NCBI RefSeq assembly: GCF_009932335.1
Contig: NZ_BLJF01000001.1
Location: 372,001-436,000, forward strand
DNA length: 64,000 nt
Direction: 5' to 3'
From: Pseudomonas asiatica
Lineage (GTDB): Bacteria; Pseudomonadota; Gammaproteobacteria; Pseudomonadales; Pseudomonadaceae
The notes under the pieces were generated by a model. The model was not told where the DNA came from. It ran no database searches and saw only the letters and a program-made list of their open reading frames with translations. The position numbers and the translations under genes are program-made. Positions 48,409 to 57,090 of the stretch are shown in pieces (within the stretch, counting starts at the first letter, position 1; each line of letters opens with the position of its first letter).

Positions 48409-49278
48409 ATGAGTCCATCACCACTGCCTTATTTTCTCGGTTGCCCGTCATGGAGCGAAAACGCCTGGCGCGACTACCTGTATCCCGCCGACGCCAACAG
48501 CGGTGAAATGCTCGGCTACTACAGCCAGGTGTTCAACGCCGTCGAGGGCAATACCACTTTCTACGCACGCCCCGCACCAGGCACTATTGCGCGCTGGGCG
48601 CAGATCATGCCCGAACACTTTCGCTTCACTGCCAAGTTCCCCCGGGACATCAGCCATGAAGGCGACCTGCGTGATCAGCTGGAACCGGCCTCTGACTTCA
48701 CCCGCCTGATGGCCCCGTTGGGCCAGCGCGTAGCGCCATACTGGCTGCAGTTGCCGGCCCAGTTCAGCCCAGCACGGCTGGGCGAGCTTTGCCACTTCCT
48801 TGACGAAGTCGGAGTGCCGGTGGCCGTGGAGGTGCGTAACCAGGCTTTCTTCGCCAAGGGTGAAGAAGAGCGGTTGCTCAACCGCCTGCTGCATGAGCGC
48901 GGTGTGGAGCGTATCTGCCTGGACCCGCGCGCCTTGTTCAGCTGCACCTCTCGTGAACCTGCCGTGCTGCATGCGCAGGCGAAGAAGCCCAAAGTACCGC
49001 CTCGCCCGGCAGCCTTCACCCAGCACCCGCAGGTGCGCTTCATCGGCCACCCGCAGCTGGAGGCCAACGAGGCCTTTCTTACCCCCTGGGTGGACAAGGT
49101 CGCCGCCTGGATCGAGGAAGGCCGCAACCCCTACATCTTCCTGCACACCTCGGACAACCGATTGGCCGCGGCATTGGCCCAGCGCTTTCATCAACGCCTG
49201 ATGCAGCGCCTGCCGGGCCTTGCCGCGTTGCCGGAATTGCCGCGCACCCCCGCGGTCGAACAATTGGGGCTACTCTGA
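48409..49278 (+). CDS. DUF72 (YecE-like) domain protein
   Basis: A 289-residue protein of the DUF72 TIM-barrel family: FLGCPSWSENAWRDYLYP at the N-terminus, VEGNTTFYARPAPGTIARWA, FRFTAKFPRDISHE, and the C-terminal YIFLHTSDNRLAAALA. Structures of the family resemble sugar-phosphate isomerase barrels, but no reaction is established. It follows the small hypothetical gene by 3 bp and precedes a PEP-mutase family gene by 28 bp. Confidence 0.9.
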   Translation: MSPSPLPYFLGCPSWSENAWRDYLYPADANSGEMLGYYSQVFNAVEGNTTFYARPAPGTIARWAQIMPEHFRFTAKFPRDISHEGDLRDQLEPASDFTRLMAPLGQRVAPYWLQLPAQFSPARLGELCHFLDEVGVPVAVEVRNQAFFAKGEEERLLNRLLHERGVERICLDPRALFSCTSREPAVLHAQAKKPKVPPRPAAFTQHPQVRFIGHPQLEANEAFLTPWVDKVAAWIEEGRNPYIFLHTSDNRLAAALAQRFHQRLMQRLPGLAALPELPRTPAVEQLGLL

Positions 49279-49306
49279 CCTTCCCCTGACTGCCGGAGGT
49301 TGAACC

Positions 49307-50137
49307 ATGGATGTGCAAACCCTGCGAGCCGAAGCCTTCAAGGCCCTGCACGAGCGTGACAGCGCCTTCGTCATCCCCAACCCGTGGGATGCCGGCTCGG
49401 CCAAGTTGCTGGCCAGCCTGGGCTTCGAGGCGCTGGCCACCACCAGTGCAGGCCTGGCTTTCAGCCTGGGCCGTCCGGACGCCGAAGGCGCCTTGAGCCT
49501 GGACGATACCCTTGATAATGCCGGGGAGATCGTCGATGCCACCCCGCTGCCGGTGGCTGCCGACTTGGAGAACGGCTTTGGTGACCTGCCCGAAGATTGT
49601 GCCCAGACCATCCTGCGCGCTGCCGAGGCTGGCCTGGTAGGCGGTTCCATCGAAGATGCCAGTGGCCGCAGTGAAGCGCCCATCTACGACTCCGGGCTGG
49701 CCGTGGAGCGCATTCGTGCAGCTGTGCAGGCAGCGCGTAGCCTGTCGTTCCCGTTCACCCTGTGCGCCCGGGCAGAGAACCTGCTGCACGGGCGCATGGA
49801 CCTGGACGACACCATCCTGCGCCTGCAGGCCTATGCCGAGGCCGGTGCTGATGTGCTGTACGCGCCAGGGCTGCGGACTGTCGAGGAAATCCGCGCGGTG
49901 GTGCAGGCCCTCGCGCCGCGGCCGGTGAATGTGCTGATGGGCATGGCGGGCGTGCCGCTGAGCGTCAACCAGTTGCAGGACCTGGGTGTACGCCGCATCA
50001 GCGTCGGCTCGTCGCTTGCCCGTGCCGCGTTGGGGGCCTTCCACCGTGCCGCGCTGGAGATTCGCGATGAGGGCACCTTCGGCTATGGGGAGCAGGCGCT
50101 GCCATTCGCCAAACTCAACGACCTGTTCCGCCGCTGA
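49307..50137 (+). CDS. Isocitrate lyase/PEP mutase superfamily enzyme
   Basis: A 276-residue TIM-barrel protein. FVIPNPWDAGSAKLLASLGF and the Mg2+-binding segment PVAADLENGFGDLPED place it in the PEP mutase/isocitrate lyase superfamily. GGSIEDASG follows, but the KKCGH cysteine motif of true isocitrate and methylisocitrate lyases is absent. An oxaloacetate-decarboxylase or other lyase activity is more likely than isocitrate cleavage. ggagg precedes the ATG. Its stop overlaps the next start by one base (TGATG). Confidence 0.9.
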   Translation: MDVQTLRAEAFKALHERDSAFVIPNPWDAGSAKLLASLGFEALATTSAGLAFSLGRPDAEGALSLDDTLDNAGEIVDATPLPVAADLENGFGDLPEDCAQTILRAAEAGLVGGSIEDASGRSEAPIYDSGLAVERIRAAVQAARSLSFPFTLCARAENLLHGRMDLDDTILRLQAYAEAGADVLYAPGLRTVEEIRAVVQALAPRPVNVLMGMAGVPLSVNQLQDLGVRRISVGSSLARAALGAFHRAALEIRDEGTFGYGEQALPFAKLNDLFRR

Positions 50138-50826
50138 TGAGGGCCGTGCTGGCGTTGCTGGCCAGCCTGTCGCTGCTTGCGGGGCTGGCCTGGCACCTGG
50201 GTTGGCGGCTGCCCGCCGCGTGGAACCCGTGGGCGCCGCTCGACGTGCGTCAGCCCCCCAACCTGCTGACCCCGTACAAGTTGTCTCGCCTTCGCGATGA
50301 CCCGACGCTGTGTCGCCTGGCACTTCAAACCAGCCAGCTGCGCTACCGGGCACAAGCCGACAGTTCGGCTACTGCCAACTGCCCATTGCGGAACGTATGG
50401 CGTATCGACGGTGGTCAGGCGCGGCTCGGCGGCAGCTTCCTGGCCAGTTGTCCGTTGGCAGTGGCGTATGCACTGTTCGAAAACCATGGGCTGCAGCCTG
50501 TGGCGCAACGGGTGTTGGGGCAGCCGGTGGTTCAGATCGACCACCTGGGCAGTTTTGCCTGCCGCAATGTCTACCACCGCAAGCAGGGCCGGCTGAGCCA
50601 GCACGCCACGGCCGATGCCCTGGACATCAGTGGCTTTCGCCTGCGGGACGGCCAGCGCATCGTCCTTGCGCGGGACTGGCAGGCGGGCGGGCAGAAAGCG
50701 GAATTCCTTCGTCAGGTGCAGCGGGCGGCCTGTGACAGCTTCAGCACGGTACTGGGGCCGGACTACAACGCTGCACACCACAACCACTTTCATATGGACA
50801 TGGGCCGCTGGCAGATCTGTCGCTGA
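50137..50826 (+). CDS. Extensin-like C-terminal domain protein
   Basis: A 229-residue protein with an N-terminal membrane anchor or signal (LALLASLSLLAGLAWHLGW) and a C-terminal extensin-like domain: the paired-cysteine region LASCPLAVAYALFE, QHATADALDISGFRL and HHNHFHMDMG. The His/Asp pattern resembles metal-dependent D-Ala-D-Ala carboxypeptidase/VanY-type domains, so an action on cell wall in the periplasm is plausible but unproven. Translation is coupled to the preceding enzyme gene by a one-base overlap. Confidence 0.85.
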   Translation: MRAVLALLASLSLLAGLAWHLGWRLPAAWNPWAPLDVRQPPNLLTPYKLSRLRDDPTLCRLALQTSQLRYRAQADSSATANCPLRNVWRIDGGQARLGGSFLASCPLAVAYALFENHGLQPVAQRVLGQPVVQIDHLGSFACRNVYHRKQGRLSQHATADALDISGFRLRDGQRIVLARDWQAGGQKAEFLRQVQRAACDSFSTVLGPDYNAAHHNHFHMDMGRWQICR

Positions 50827-50838
50827 GCGTGGGCGCGT

Positions 50839-51459
50839 TCAGGCGTGGGCGCGCACATTGTTAAGCACCACCGGGCGTGCCCAGTGGATGTCGAACTCCA
50901 GGTCGTTCTGTTGCTTGGCCAGGGTGGCGTCATCGAACGGTTCGGGCGCCGGGTCCAGCAGGTGGGTCTCGAACTCGGCGATCGGCAGGAACAGCGAGCG
51001 CGGAGCAGGGCCGGGGCCGGGCTCGGCAATCGGGTGACCTTGGCTCATCACCACCGGGCGTAGCCAGCTGTTGCTGATATCGAGCTGGCGCTGCTGCTCG
51101 ATCAGCTCGACTGCGCTGAACGGCTCGGGGGCGGGCGGCAGCAGGTTGGCTTCGAGTTCTGCCTTGGGCAGGAACAGTGGCTCGGGCGGTGCCACGATGG
51201 TGTCATGCACCGGGCAGGCACGCTGGGCGTCGATCAGGGCTAGCGCCCGGGCGCCGCCGATCGGCTCGCCACTGCTCTGGTCGTATTGCACGAACGACTG
51301 GCTGACGCTGTCTACGGGCTCTTCCTGCTGCTCGGCCATGGCCCGGGCAAAGAAATCCTGCCACAGGTGGCTGACGCCCCCGAGTGCCTGGGTGTTGTGC
51401 TGACTGTAGTTGCCGACAGGCGACAGGTAGGTCAAGCCGATGGGAAGAGTATCTGACAT
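50839..51459 (-). CDS. Hypothetical protein with two internal repeats
   Basis: A 206-residue soluble protein starting MSDTLPIGLTYLSPVG. Two imperfect ~45-residue repeats fill the C-terminal half: LFLPKAELEANLLPPAPEPF ... LDISNSWLRPVVM and LFLPIAEFETHLLDPAPEPF ... LEFDIHWARPVVL. No catalytic motif or signal peptide is visible. It is convergent with the extensin gene and divergent from rsmJ. I think it is conserved in Pseudomonas but know of no function. Confidence 0.72.
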   Translation of the reverse strand: MSDTLPIGLTYLSPVGNYSQHNTQALGGVSHLWQDFFARAMAEQQEEPVDSVSQSFVQYDQSSGEPIGGARALALIDAQRACPVHDTIVAPPEPLFLPKAELEANLLPPAPEPFSAVELIEQQRQLDISNSWLRPVVMSQGHPIAEPGPGPAPRSLFLPIAEFETHLLDPAPEPFDDATLAKQQNDLEFDIHWARPVVLNNVRAHA

Positions 51460-51559
51460 GGCAGTCGCGCGCGTTGTGCTCTGGCAGAATAGCGGGATAT
51501 TGCCTGTATCGGCCGAAGTAGCCGATACATTAACGGCTGGGTTCAATTTCTAGGTGTGA

Positions 51560-52339
<780 letters not shown>

Positions 52340-52378
52340 TCGCAACTGCGAGATCATCTTGTCAGTCTGGCCTCAATG

Positions 52379-53305
52379 CTAGTCCATGCGGATTTTTGCT
52401 ACTTCCTTGTCGATGTAATTACCTGTGCATTTATCGAGTTGTTCCGAACGTGGCTCTCTTCTGGGCCACGTAGACGACGGCTGATCCCGCCTTTTGTAGA
52501 AATTAGAAGAGGTAGAGGCACCGTTGCTACTGTATTTTGCCTTAAGTTTTTCAAATCTTTCTGTTACATCTTCAAAGATTGCTGCCGCGTTGACGTATTG
52601 TGCTTTTCCATTGAATTCGTCACGCGTAAGGCTCGTTAAAATGGATTCTTGGGAAGTGGCGTTGAGGATTCTATTTTTACCTATTGTTCTTATTTCGGGG
52701 GATTGGGATATTGCCTCCTTCATCCCTTTAACTTTTTGGGCTGCAAAGTGTCGTGTAAGTATTTTGTATTCTCGGGATGTCAAACTGGGGTTGTTCTCGT
52801 ACAGGCGAAGAATGATGTTTTTTGCGCGGTATCCTCCGGTCACGAATTTTAGTATCGAAAACATACCGCTAGGATCCGATCTGTTAATGGGATCATTGGT
52901 ACAGTAAGCGTAAGCATTGATTCCCCCTTTTTCGAATGGGGACAAGCTATCTGCACTGTGAAAGCGCATCAGTCCCACGTTGAACAAGCGATGGCCATTA
53001 CCGAGCAGGTAACCGATGGCTGAGGGTAGCCAGGTTTGCCCGGTAAAGCGGGACAGTACCTGGTAAGAGGCCGGTAAACTGTCATTGCCATAAGGGCTGT
53101 AGGCAATGGCCGTTTGGCTTCCTGCATGGGCGGTAACTGTCGACGCTTGGGCATCGGTGGCCAAAAGCTGTGTTGGCGTGGTTTGGTTGGTCGTTTCGCA
53201 CAGATTCTGGTGGTTGGCGCTGACGACTGTGAAATGAGCACTGCCTGAGTGCACTGTCGAGAGTTTGCTGCCCTTGTAAAAAAGTTTGAGTGTTTGCATG
53301 GACAT
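52379..53305 (-). CDS. Orphan RHS-core protein with variable C-terminal domain (toxin-like)
   Basis: A 308-residue protein. Residues ~1-148 resemble the end of an RHS core, including GYLLGNGHR and the terminal hallmark NDPINRSDPSGM. The last ~160 residues are unrelated, polar and encoded by markedly AT-rich DNA (52379-52861), as in polymorphic toxins whose tips are exchanged. There is no signal peptide, no PAAR/VgrG gene and no obvious immunity gene beside it; only 39 bp separate it from rsmJ. Similar short stand-alone RHS-core proteins are common in P. putida. The start is weakly supported (ATG 53305 or 53299). The toxin activity is unassigned. Confidence 0.75.
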   Translation of the reverse strand: MSMQTLKLFYKGSKLSTVHSGSAHFTVVSANHQNLCETTNQTTPTQLLATDAQASTVTAHAGSQTAIAYSPYGNDSLPASYQVLSRFTGQTWLPSAIGYLLGNGHRLFNVGLMRFHSADSLSPFEKGGINAYAYCTNDPINRSDPSGMFSILKFVTGGYRAKNIILRLYENNPSLTSREYKILTRHFAAQKVKGMKEAISQSPEIRTIGKNRILNATSQESILTSLTRDEFNGKAQYVNAAAIFEDVTERFEKLKAKYSSNGASTSSNFYKRRDQPSSTWPRREPRSEQLDKCTGNYIDKEVAKIRMD

Positions 53306-53409
53306 GGTCGCGTTCTATTGCGGACGAGTACATGAGAGTCTGTCAGGAGGGGGGCTGGTCAGATACTGGCAAAAATGTCAGGTAGTGCGCCGGTTGGGGC
53401 GCAGTAACT

Positions 53410-53444
53410 GGCATACGGGGTTCTACAAAGTGACCGCGTATGCC
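53410..53444. other. Inverted repeat upstream of the RHS gene
   Basis: ggcatac and gtatgcc flank 21 bp, between the 5' end of the RHS gene and the 3' end of the TetR gene. It could be an operator, or a weak terminator for the TetR gene. Confidence 0.3.
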
Positions 53445-53455
53445 AGAAGGTGCTT

Positions 53456-54097
53456 TCAGGGTAGGTAAGCTCGCAAGAATACCCCCACCACCTCGCGCAC
53501 ATGCGCTTCTGCCTCGTCACCTTCCAGCGGCCCGGCACACCCCAGCAGCAACCGATAATCCGGCGCGCCCTTGACCAGGCAGAAGAAGTGTTCGGCAGCT
53601 CGCAGCGGGTTTTCGATGCGCAGCAGCCCGCGCTCATGCGCCCCGCGCAGCAAAGCTTCCATCCCCGCCAGCACGCGCTTGGGCCCGGCTTCGTAGAAGT
53701 ACTCGCCAAAGCTCGGGTCGAGGCTGCCCTGGGCCATGATCAGGCGGCTCAGTTTGACCGCTTCATCGCTGCTGATCAGCGCCTGGAAACCACGGGCAAT
53801 GGTCAGCAGTACCTCTTCTACCGGCACACCGTCGGGGTACTCGAACAGCAGGTCGGGCAACTGGATCTGGCAGGTTGCCATGACCGCCGAGCCGAAAAGC
53901 GTCTGCTTGTCGGTGAAGTGGCTGTATACGGTGAGCTTTGAAACACCTGCCGCCGCAGCGACCGCATCCATGCTGGTGTTGGCGTAACCGAGGCTGAGGA
54001 AAAGGGCTTTGGCTGCTTCGAGAATTGCCTCGCGTTTGGCCAGGTCCTTGGGCCGGCCCGGGCCGATGGGTGCGTCGTTGGACATTGTGGTCTGCAT
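53456..54097 (-). CDS. TetR family repressor, MexL-like
   Basis: A 213-residue regulator (or 209 if ATG 54085 is used) with a classic TetR HTH (AILEAAKALFLSLGYANTSMDAVAAAAGVSKLTVYSHF) and a helical C-terminal domain. It is positioned divergently upstream of MexJ/MexK-like pump genes and close to plsB, as mexL is in P. aeruginosa, and its length agrees with MexL (about 212). The expected role is repression of the pump and of itself by binding the intergenic region. That region is now disrupted by 1.9 kb of adhesin-derived DNA. Confidence 0.82.
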   Translation of the reverse strand: MQTTMSNDAPIGPGRPKDLAKREAILEAAKALFLSLGYANTSMDAVAAAAGVSKLTVYSHFTDKQTLFGSAVMATCQIQLPDLLFEYPDGVPVEEVLLTIARGFQALISSDEAVKLSRLIMAQGSLDPSFGEYFYEAGPKRVLAGMEALLRGAHERGLLRIENPLRAAEHFFCLVKGAPDYRLLLGCAGPLEGDEAEAHVREVVGVFLRAYLP

Positions 54098-54453
54098 CTG
54101 GTTGGAGAAACACCATCTTAACGGTTCAGGCGCCATCCGGCTAAAGCCTGCGGGGAAAACCTGTGTGGCGGTAAATTGACGAGATAATTTTAACGTGTGT
54201 AACTTCGCGCCATTCGTCGATTAGTTGACTTTTCGTCGCATGCAGGAGTGCCCTCATGGGGGCGCCCGATGAGCCCAAGACATTGATTTTCAGGGGCGGG
54301 ACGGGGTGAGCATGGCTCCCATCCACAGGGGGCTTGAGGTGCTGCCTGCCGGCGCGAGGGACTGGCAGCAGGCAAGGTTCGCCTAGACTCCACCGAAGGG
54401 TCTGTAGGAAAAGGCTTACAAGGGGAGGACATGGAACGTTTTTCATGGGAGAC

Positions 54454-54547
54454 AGTAGGAGCAGCCTTGTGCTGCGAAGAGGCCGGTACAAGCAATAGAG
54501 AGGCTTTGTCAGTACCGGCCTCTTCGCAGCACAAGGCTGCTCCTACA
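54454..54547. repeat. REP pair (BIME), gtaggagcagccttgtgctg type
   Basis: gtaggagcagccttgtgctg then cgaagaggccggta on the left and the exact complement on the right (taccggcctcttcgcagcac ... ctgctcctac). Same subtype as the BIME after the RND pump at 60171-60269. Confidence 0.9.
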
Positions 54548-54701
54548 GAACCTCGCCGAACCAATGAGTCATGTTTTGTTATATGAGCCGGCTTGCCGTC
54601 GATGGGCCGCAAAGCGGCTCCACTTCGCTTAACTGACTGGCATTGCGCTGCGAGGGTGGTTTCCAGGGCACCCTCGCAGGTTTCACGTACGCAGTGTTTC
54701 A

Positions 54702-54812
54702 GGCGCTGCCGTTGAAGATGTCGCTGTTGAAGATATCGACCCCGACCAGGGTGATGGTCGTCGTCTGCCCGCCGGATTCGGCAATGGAGATCCCGGTGAT
54801 CGAGTTCATCAA
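54702..54812 (-). pseudogene. C-terminal tail fragment of a type-I-secreted adhesin
   Basis: On the minus strand the frame reads ITGISIAESGGQTTTITLVG then VDIFNSDIFNGSA and a stop. This is the style of the extreme C-terminus of RTX/type-I-secreted repeat adhesins. Reading upstream, the adhesin-like sequence stops near 54812, where the opposite strand becomes adhesin-like instead. Confidence 0.6.
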
Positions 54813-55130
54813 GGAAACCGAGACCTGGCCTACGACGTCAAATTGCAGTTCAGTGCGACGCTGACGGACAAAGATGGCGACTCGGCGAGTAGCACGTTCG
54901 ACGCCAACCTGTTCGCCAACGAATCGGGCAACGCACCGTTCGACTTCACCCTGGTTGGCACGACTGGCCAGCGCGATGCCTTCAACGTCGACCTGTCGAC
55001 CGATCAGCTCCTCTACCAGGTCAGCGGGTTCGATGCTGGCGCGGGGCAACGAGACACGCTGGTGCCCAATGGTGATCCGAACGCCGTCGTCCAGTCGATC
55101 GACAACACTGGCGCAGACAGCATCTGTAGC
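54813..55130 (+). pseudogene. Adhesin C-terminal-domain fragment, opposite orientation
   Basis: On the plus strand the frame reads LAYDVKLQFSATLTDKDGDS, then PFDFTLVGTTGQRDAFNVDL, SGFDAGAGQRDTL and VQSIDNTGADSI. This is the segment that in large adhesins of this type would immediately precede a tail like the one at 54702-54812. Here the two pieces lie head to head on opposite strands, so the gene has been rearranged. It is not a functional gene: no start signal, and the frame breaks near 55130. Confidence 0.6.
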
Positions 55131-55339
55131 GAGGCTTCGGTCGGGTCGGGTACCCCGAGTCCTATGCCTTCGGCAACCTGATCGGAACCGGAAGTATCCT
55201 GCCGCAATATGGGTTCTGGGACAGTACGATCGGCGCCGACGGCCTGGGGGCTACCGGTCTGGCCTTTGAGGTCGACGGCGGCCCCGTTCTCGACGAGTAC
55301 GCGGTTGTGATCCTGTGTGGTGGTGTACTCGATCTTACG

Positions 55340-55735
55340 TCATTGACGACGGTCGGGTTCGCGGTGGTGAACATCAGGAACAGGTTCTGGCCGGAGGGGG
55401 CGTTGGCCAGGCTGAATAACAGGTCCTGACTGGTGCCGATGAACACCTTGTTCAGCAGATTGAGCGCGTCGTCGGAGTTGCTCGTGTCCGGATGCTTCAG
55501 CGGTTGGTATTCCACCGTCCAGATCTTGCCGCCGCTGACGGGCGATCCGGTTTCTTCGATATAGCCCGCGAAGATGATCGCGCCTGTTGGCCCGCCAGCC
55601 CGGCCCAGCACGATGTTGTTGTCTGCAACGAGGTCGTTTCGTCCAGCGTCACGCTCACACCTGTCGCGGTGATGATCGGCGCGCTGTCTGTGAACGAGGC
55701 CGTGGCCCTCACCACTGCCGGTTGTCGAGGCCTGA
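55340..55735 (-). pseudogene. Adhesin repeat (DUF5801-like) fragment with internal deletion
   Basis: On the minus strand SFTDSAPIITATGVSVTLDETTS is followed, in another frame, by DNNIVLGRAGG, IIFAGYIEETGSPVSGGKIW, YQPLKHPDTSNSDDALNLLN and LANAPSGQNLFLMFTTANPT. This resembles the DUF5801/repeats-in-toxin unit of giant Pseudomonas adhesins. The first and second parts are out of frame and appear to lack the intervening part of the repeat, indicating an internal deletion. Sequence from about 55130 to 55340 is open in several frames, but I cannot assign it. Confidence 0.6.
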
Positions 55736-55821
55736 CCACAGGCCTCTGTAATAGACCTCCACTATGGCGAAGCGCCATGAGCTGCGCATCGGCTGATACT
55801 CCTAGGCGGACTGGGAGTATC
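55727..55821. promoter_or_regulatory. Three successive palindromes upstream of the RND operon
   Basis: gaggcc-tgaccaca-ggcctc (55727-55746), atggcg-aag-cgccat (55764-55778) and gatactcc-(11)-ggagtatc (55795-55821) follow one another within 95 bp, all with perfect arms. They could be regulator-binding sites or hairpins. None matches a motif I can name. Confidence 0.35.
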
Positions 55822-55983
55822 GGACTATACGGCCCTGGCGCCGGGAGCCCGAAGGCGCACGGTCACATGCCGTTCAACGCACGCCTGCCGTATTCGGCTG
55901 CAACCTCTTCCCGGCATCCGTTGCCTGACTTAATATACTCTCCAGTACAAATATTGAATGTGCCCTCCGCGAAAGGATTCATC

Positions 55984-57084
55984 ATGTTGCGCCATGCCTT
56001 GTTCATTGCTCTGTCTGCCGCTGCCGCGCTGTTGCTGGCGGCGTGCGGCCAGGAAGCCGCTCCACCGGCTGCGCCACGCCCGGCGCTGGTGGTGCAGCCG
56101 CAGCCGGCCGAAGCCGCTGCCGACAGTTACCCCGGCGAAGTGCGTGCACGCTTCGAGCCGGAACTGGCTTTTCGCATAGGCGGCAAGGTCAGCAAGCGCC
56201 TGGTCGAGGAGGGGCAGCGGGTAAAGGCCGACCAGCCGCTGGCCGAACTGGACCCGCAGGATGTGCGCCTGCAACTGGAGGCCAACCGTGCCCAGCTGGC
56301 AGCCGCCGAGGCCAACCTGTCGCTGGTGCGCGCCGAGCGCGATCGCTACCAGAAGCTGCTGGACCGGCAAATGGTCAGCCATTCCCAGTTCGATAACGCC
56401 GAAAATCTCTACCGTGCCGGCCTGGCCCGGCTGAAACAGGCCAAGGCCGAGTTCGACGTGGCTGGTAACCAGGCTGAATATGCTGTGCTGCGCGCCCCGC
56501 AGGCCGGGGTGATCGCCAAGCGCCAGGTGGAAGTGGGCCAGGTGGTCGGCGCAGGGCAGACCGTGTTCACCCTGGCCGCAGATGGCGAGCGGGAAGTCGC
56601 CATCGGCCTGCCGGAGCAGCAGTTCGCCCGCTTTGCCGTGGGCCAGCCGGTGAGCGTGGAGCTATGGTCGCACCCGCAGGAGCGCTTCCAGGGGCGTATC
56701 CGCGAGCTGTCACCGGCTGCCGACCCACGTTCGCGCACTTTCGCTGCCCGTATTGCCTTTACCTCGGCCGCCACCCCGGCGGAGCTGGGCCAGAGCGCCC
56801 GGGTGTTCATCGCCCACGAAGGGCTGATCCCGCTGGCGGTGCCCCTGTCGGCAGTCACAGCGGAAAACGGCCAGGCCTACGTCTGGCGGGTCAACAAGGA
56901 CAGCCGCCTGGAGCGGGCAGTGGTGCGCCTGGGGCCCTACGGCGCCGACAGCGTACCCGTGCTCGAAGGCCTCGCCCCCGGCGACTGGGTTGTCGCCGCG
57001 GGTGGCCATGTATTGCGCGAGGGCCAGGAGATACGCCCCGTGGACCGTACCAACCGCGTAGTGAACCTGACGGCCAAGGAGTAA
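55984..57084 (+). CDS. RND efflux membrane-fusion lipoprotein, MexJ-like
   Basis: A 366-residue periplasmic adaptor. A lipoprotein signal ending LLLAAC (Cys21) is followed by the split lipoyl/barrel-sandwich segments (PGEVRARFEPELAFRIGGKV, APQAGVIAKRQVEVGQVVG), a coiled-coil hairpin (QLEANRAQLAAAEANLSLVR) and beta-barrel/membrane-proximal domains. aagga lies 6 bp before ATG 55984. The length (MexJ about 367) and synteny with mexLJK and plsB of P. aeruginosa support a MexJ relationship. It joins the inner-membrane pump 6 bp downstream to an outer-membrane channel encoded elsewhere. Confidence 0.9.
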   Translation: MLRHALFIALSAAAALLLAACGQEAAPPAAPRPALVVQPQPAEAAADSYPGEVRARFEPELAFRIGGKVSKRLVEEGQRVKADQPLAELDPQDVRLQLEANRAQLAAAEANLSLVRAERDRYQKLLDRQMVSHSQFDNAENLYRAGLARLKQAKAEFDVAGNQAEYAVLRAPQAGVIAKRQVEVGQVVGAGQTVFTLAADGEREVAIGLPEQQFARFAVGQPVSVELWSHPQERFQGRIRELSPAADPRSRTFAARIAFTSAATPAELGQSARVFIAHEGLIPLAVPLSAVTAENGQAYVWRVNKDSRLERAVVRLGPYGADSVPVLEGLAPGDWVVAAGGHVLREGQEIRPVDRTNRVVNLTAKE

Positions 57085-57090
57085 GTCCCG

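Larger units (their letters stand above)
54098..55983. other. 1.9-kb region between the TetR gene and the RND operon
   Basis: Contains a REP pair (54454-54547), a lone degenerate REP-like unit near 54584-54621, three fragments of adhesin-type coding sequence in mixed orientation (54702-55735), a series of three palindromes (55727-55821), and the promoter region of the pump operon. No intact gene is present. Confidence 0.7.

Noticed and set aside
49307..50137. Isocitrate or methylisocitrate lyase
   Set aside because: The KKCGH active-site cysteine motif is missing, so only superfamily membership is claimed.
54843..55181. A 112-codon plus-strand ORF as an independent secreted protein
   Set aside because: It is part of the adhesin C-terminal domain, lacks a start signal and a secretion tail, and its context is rearranged. 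Treated as a pseudogene fragment.
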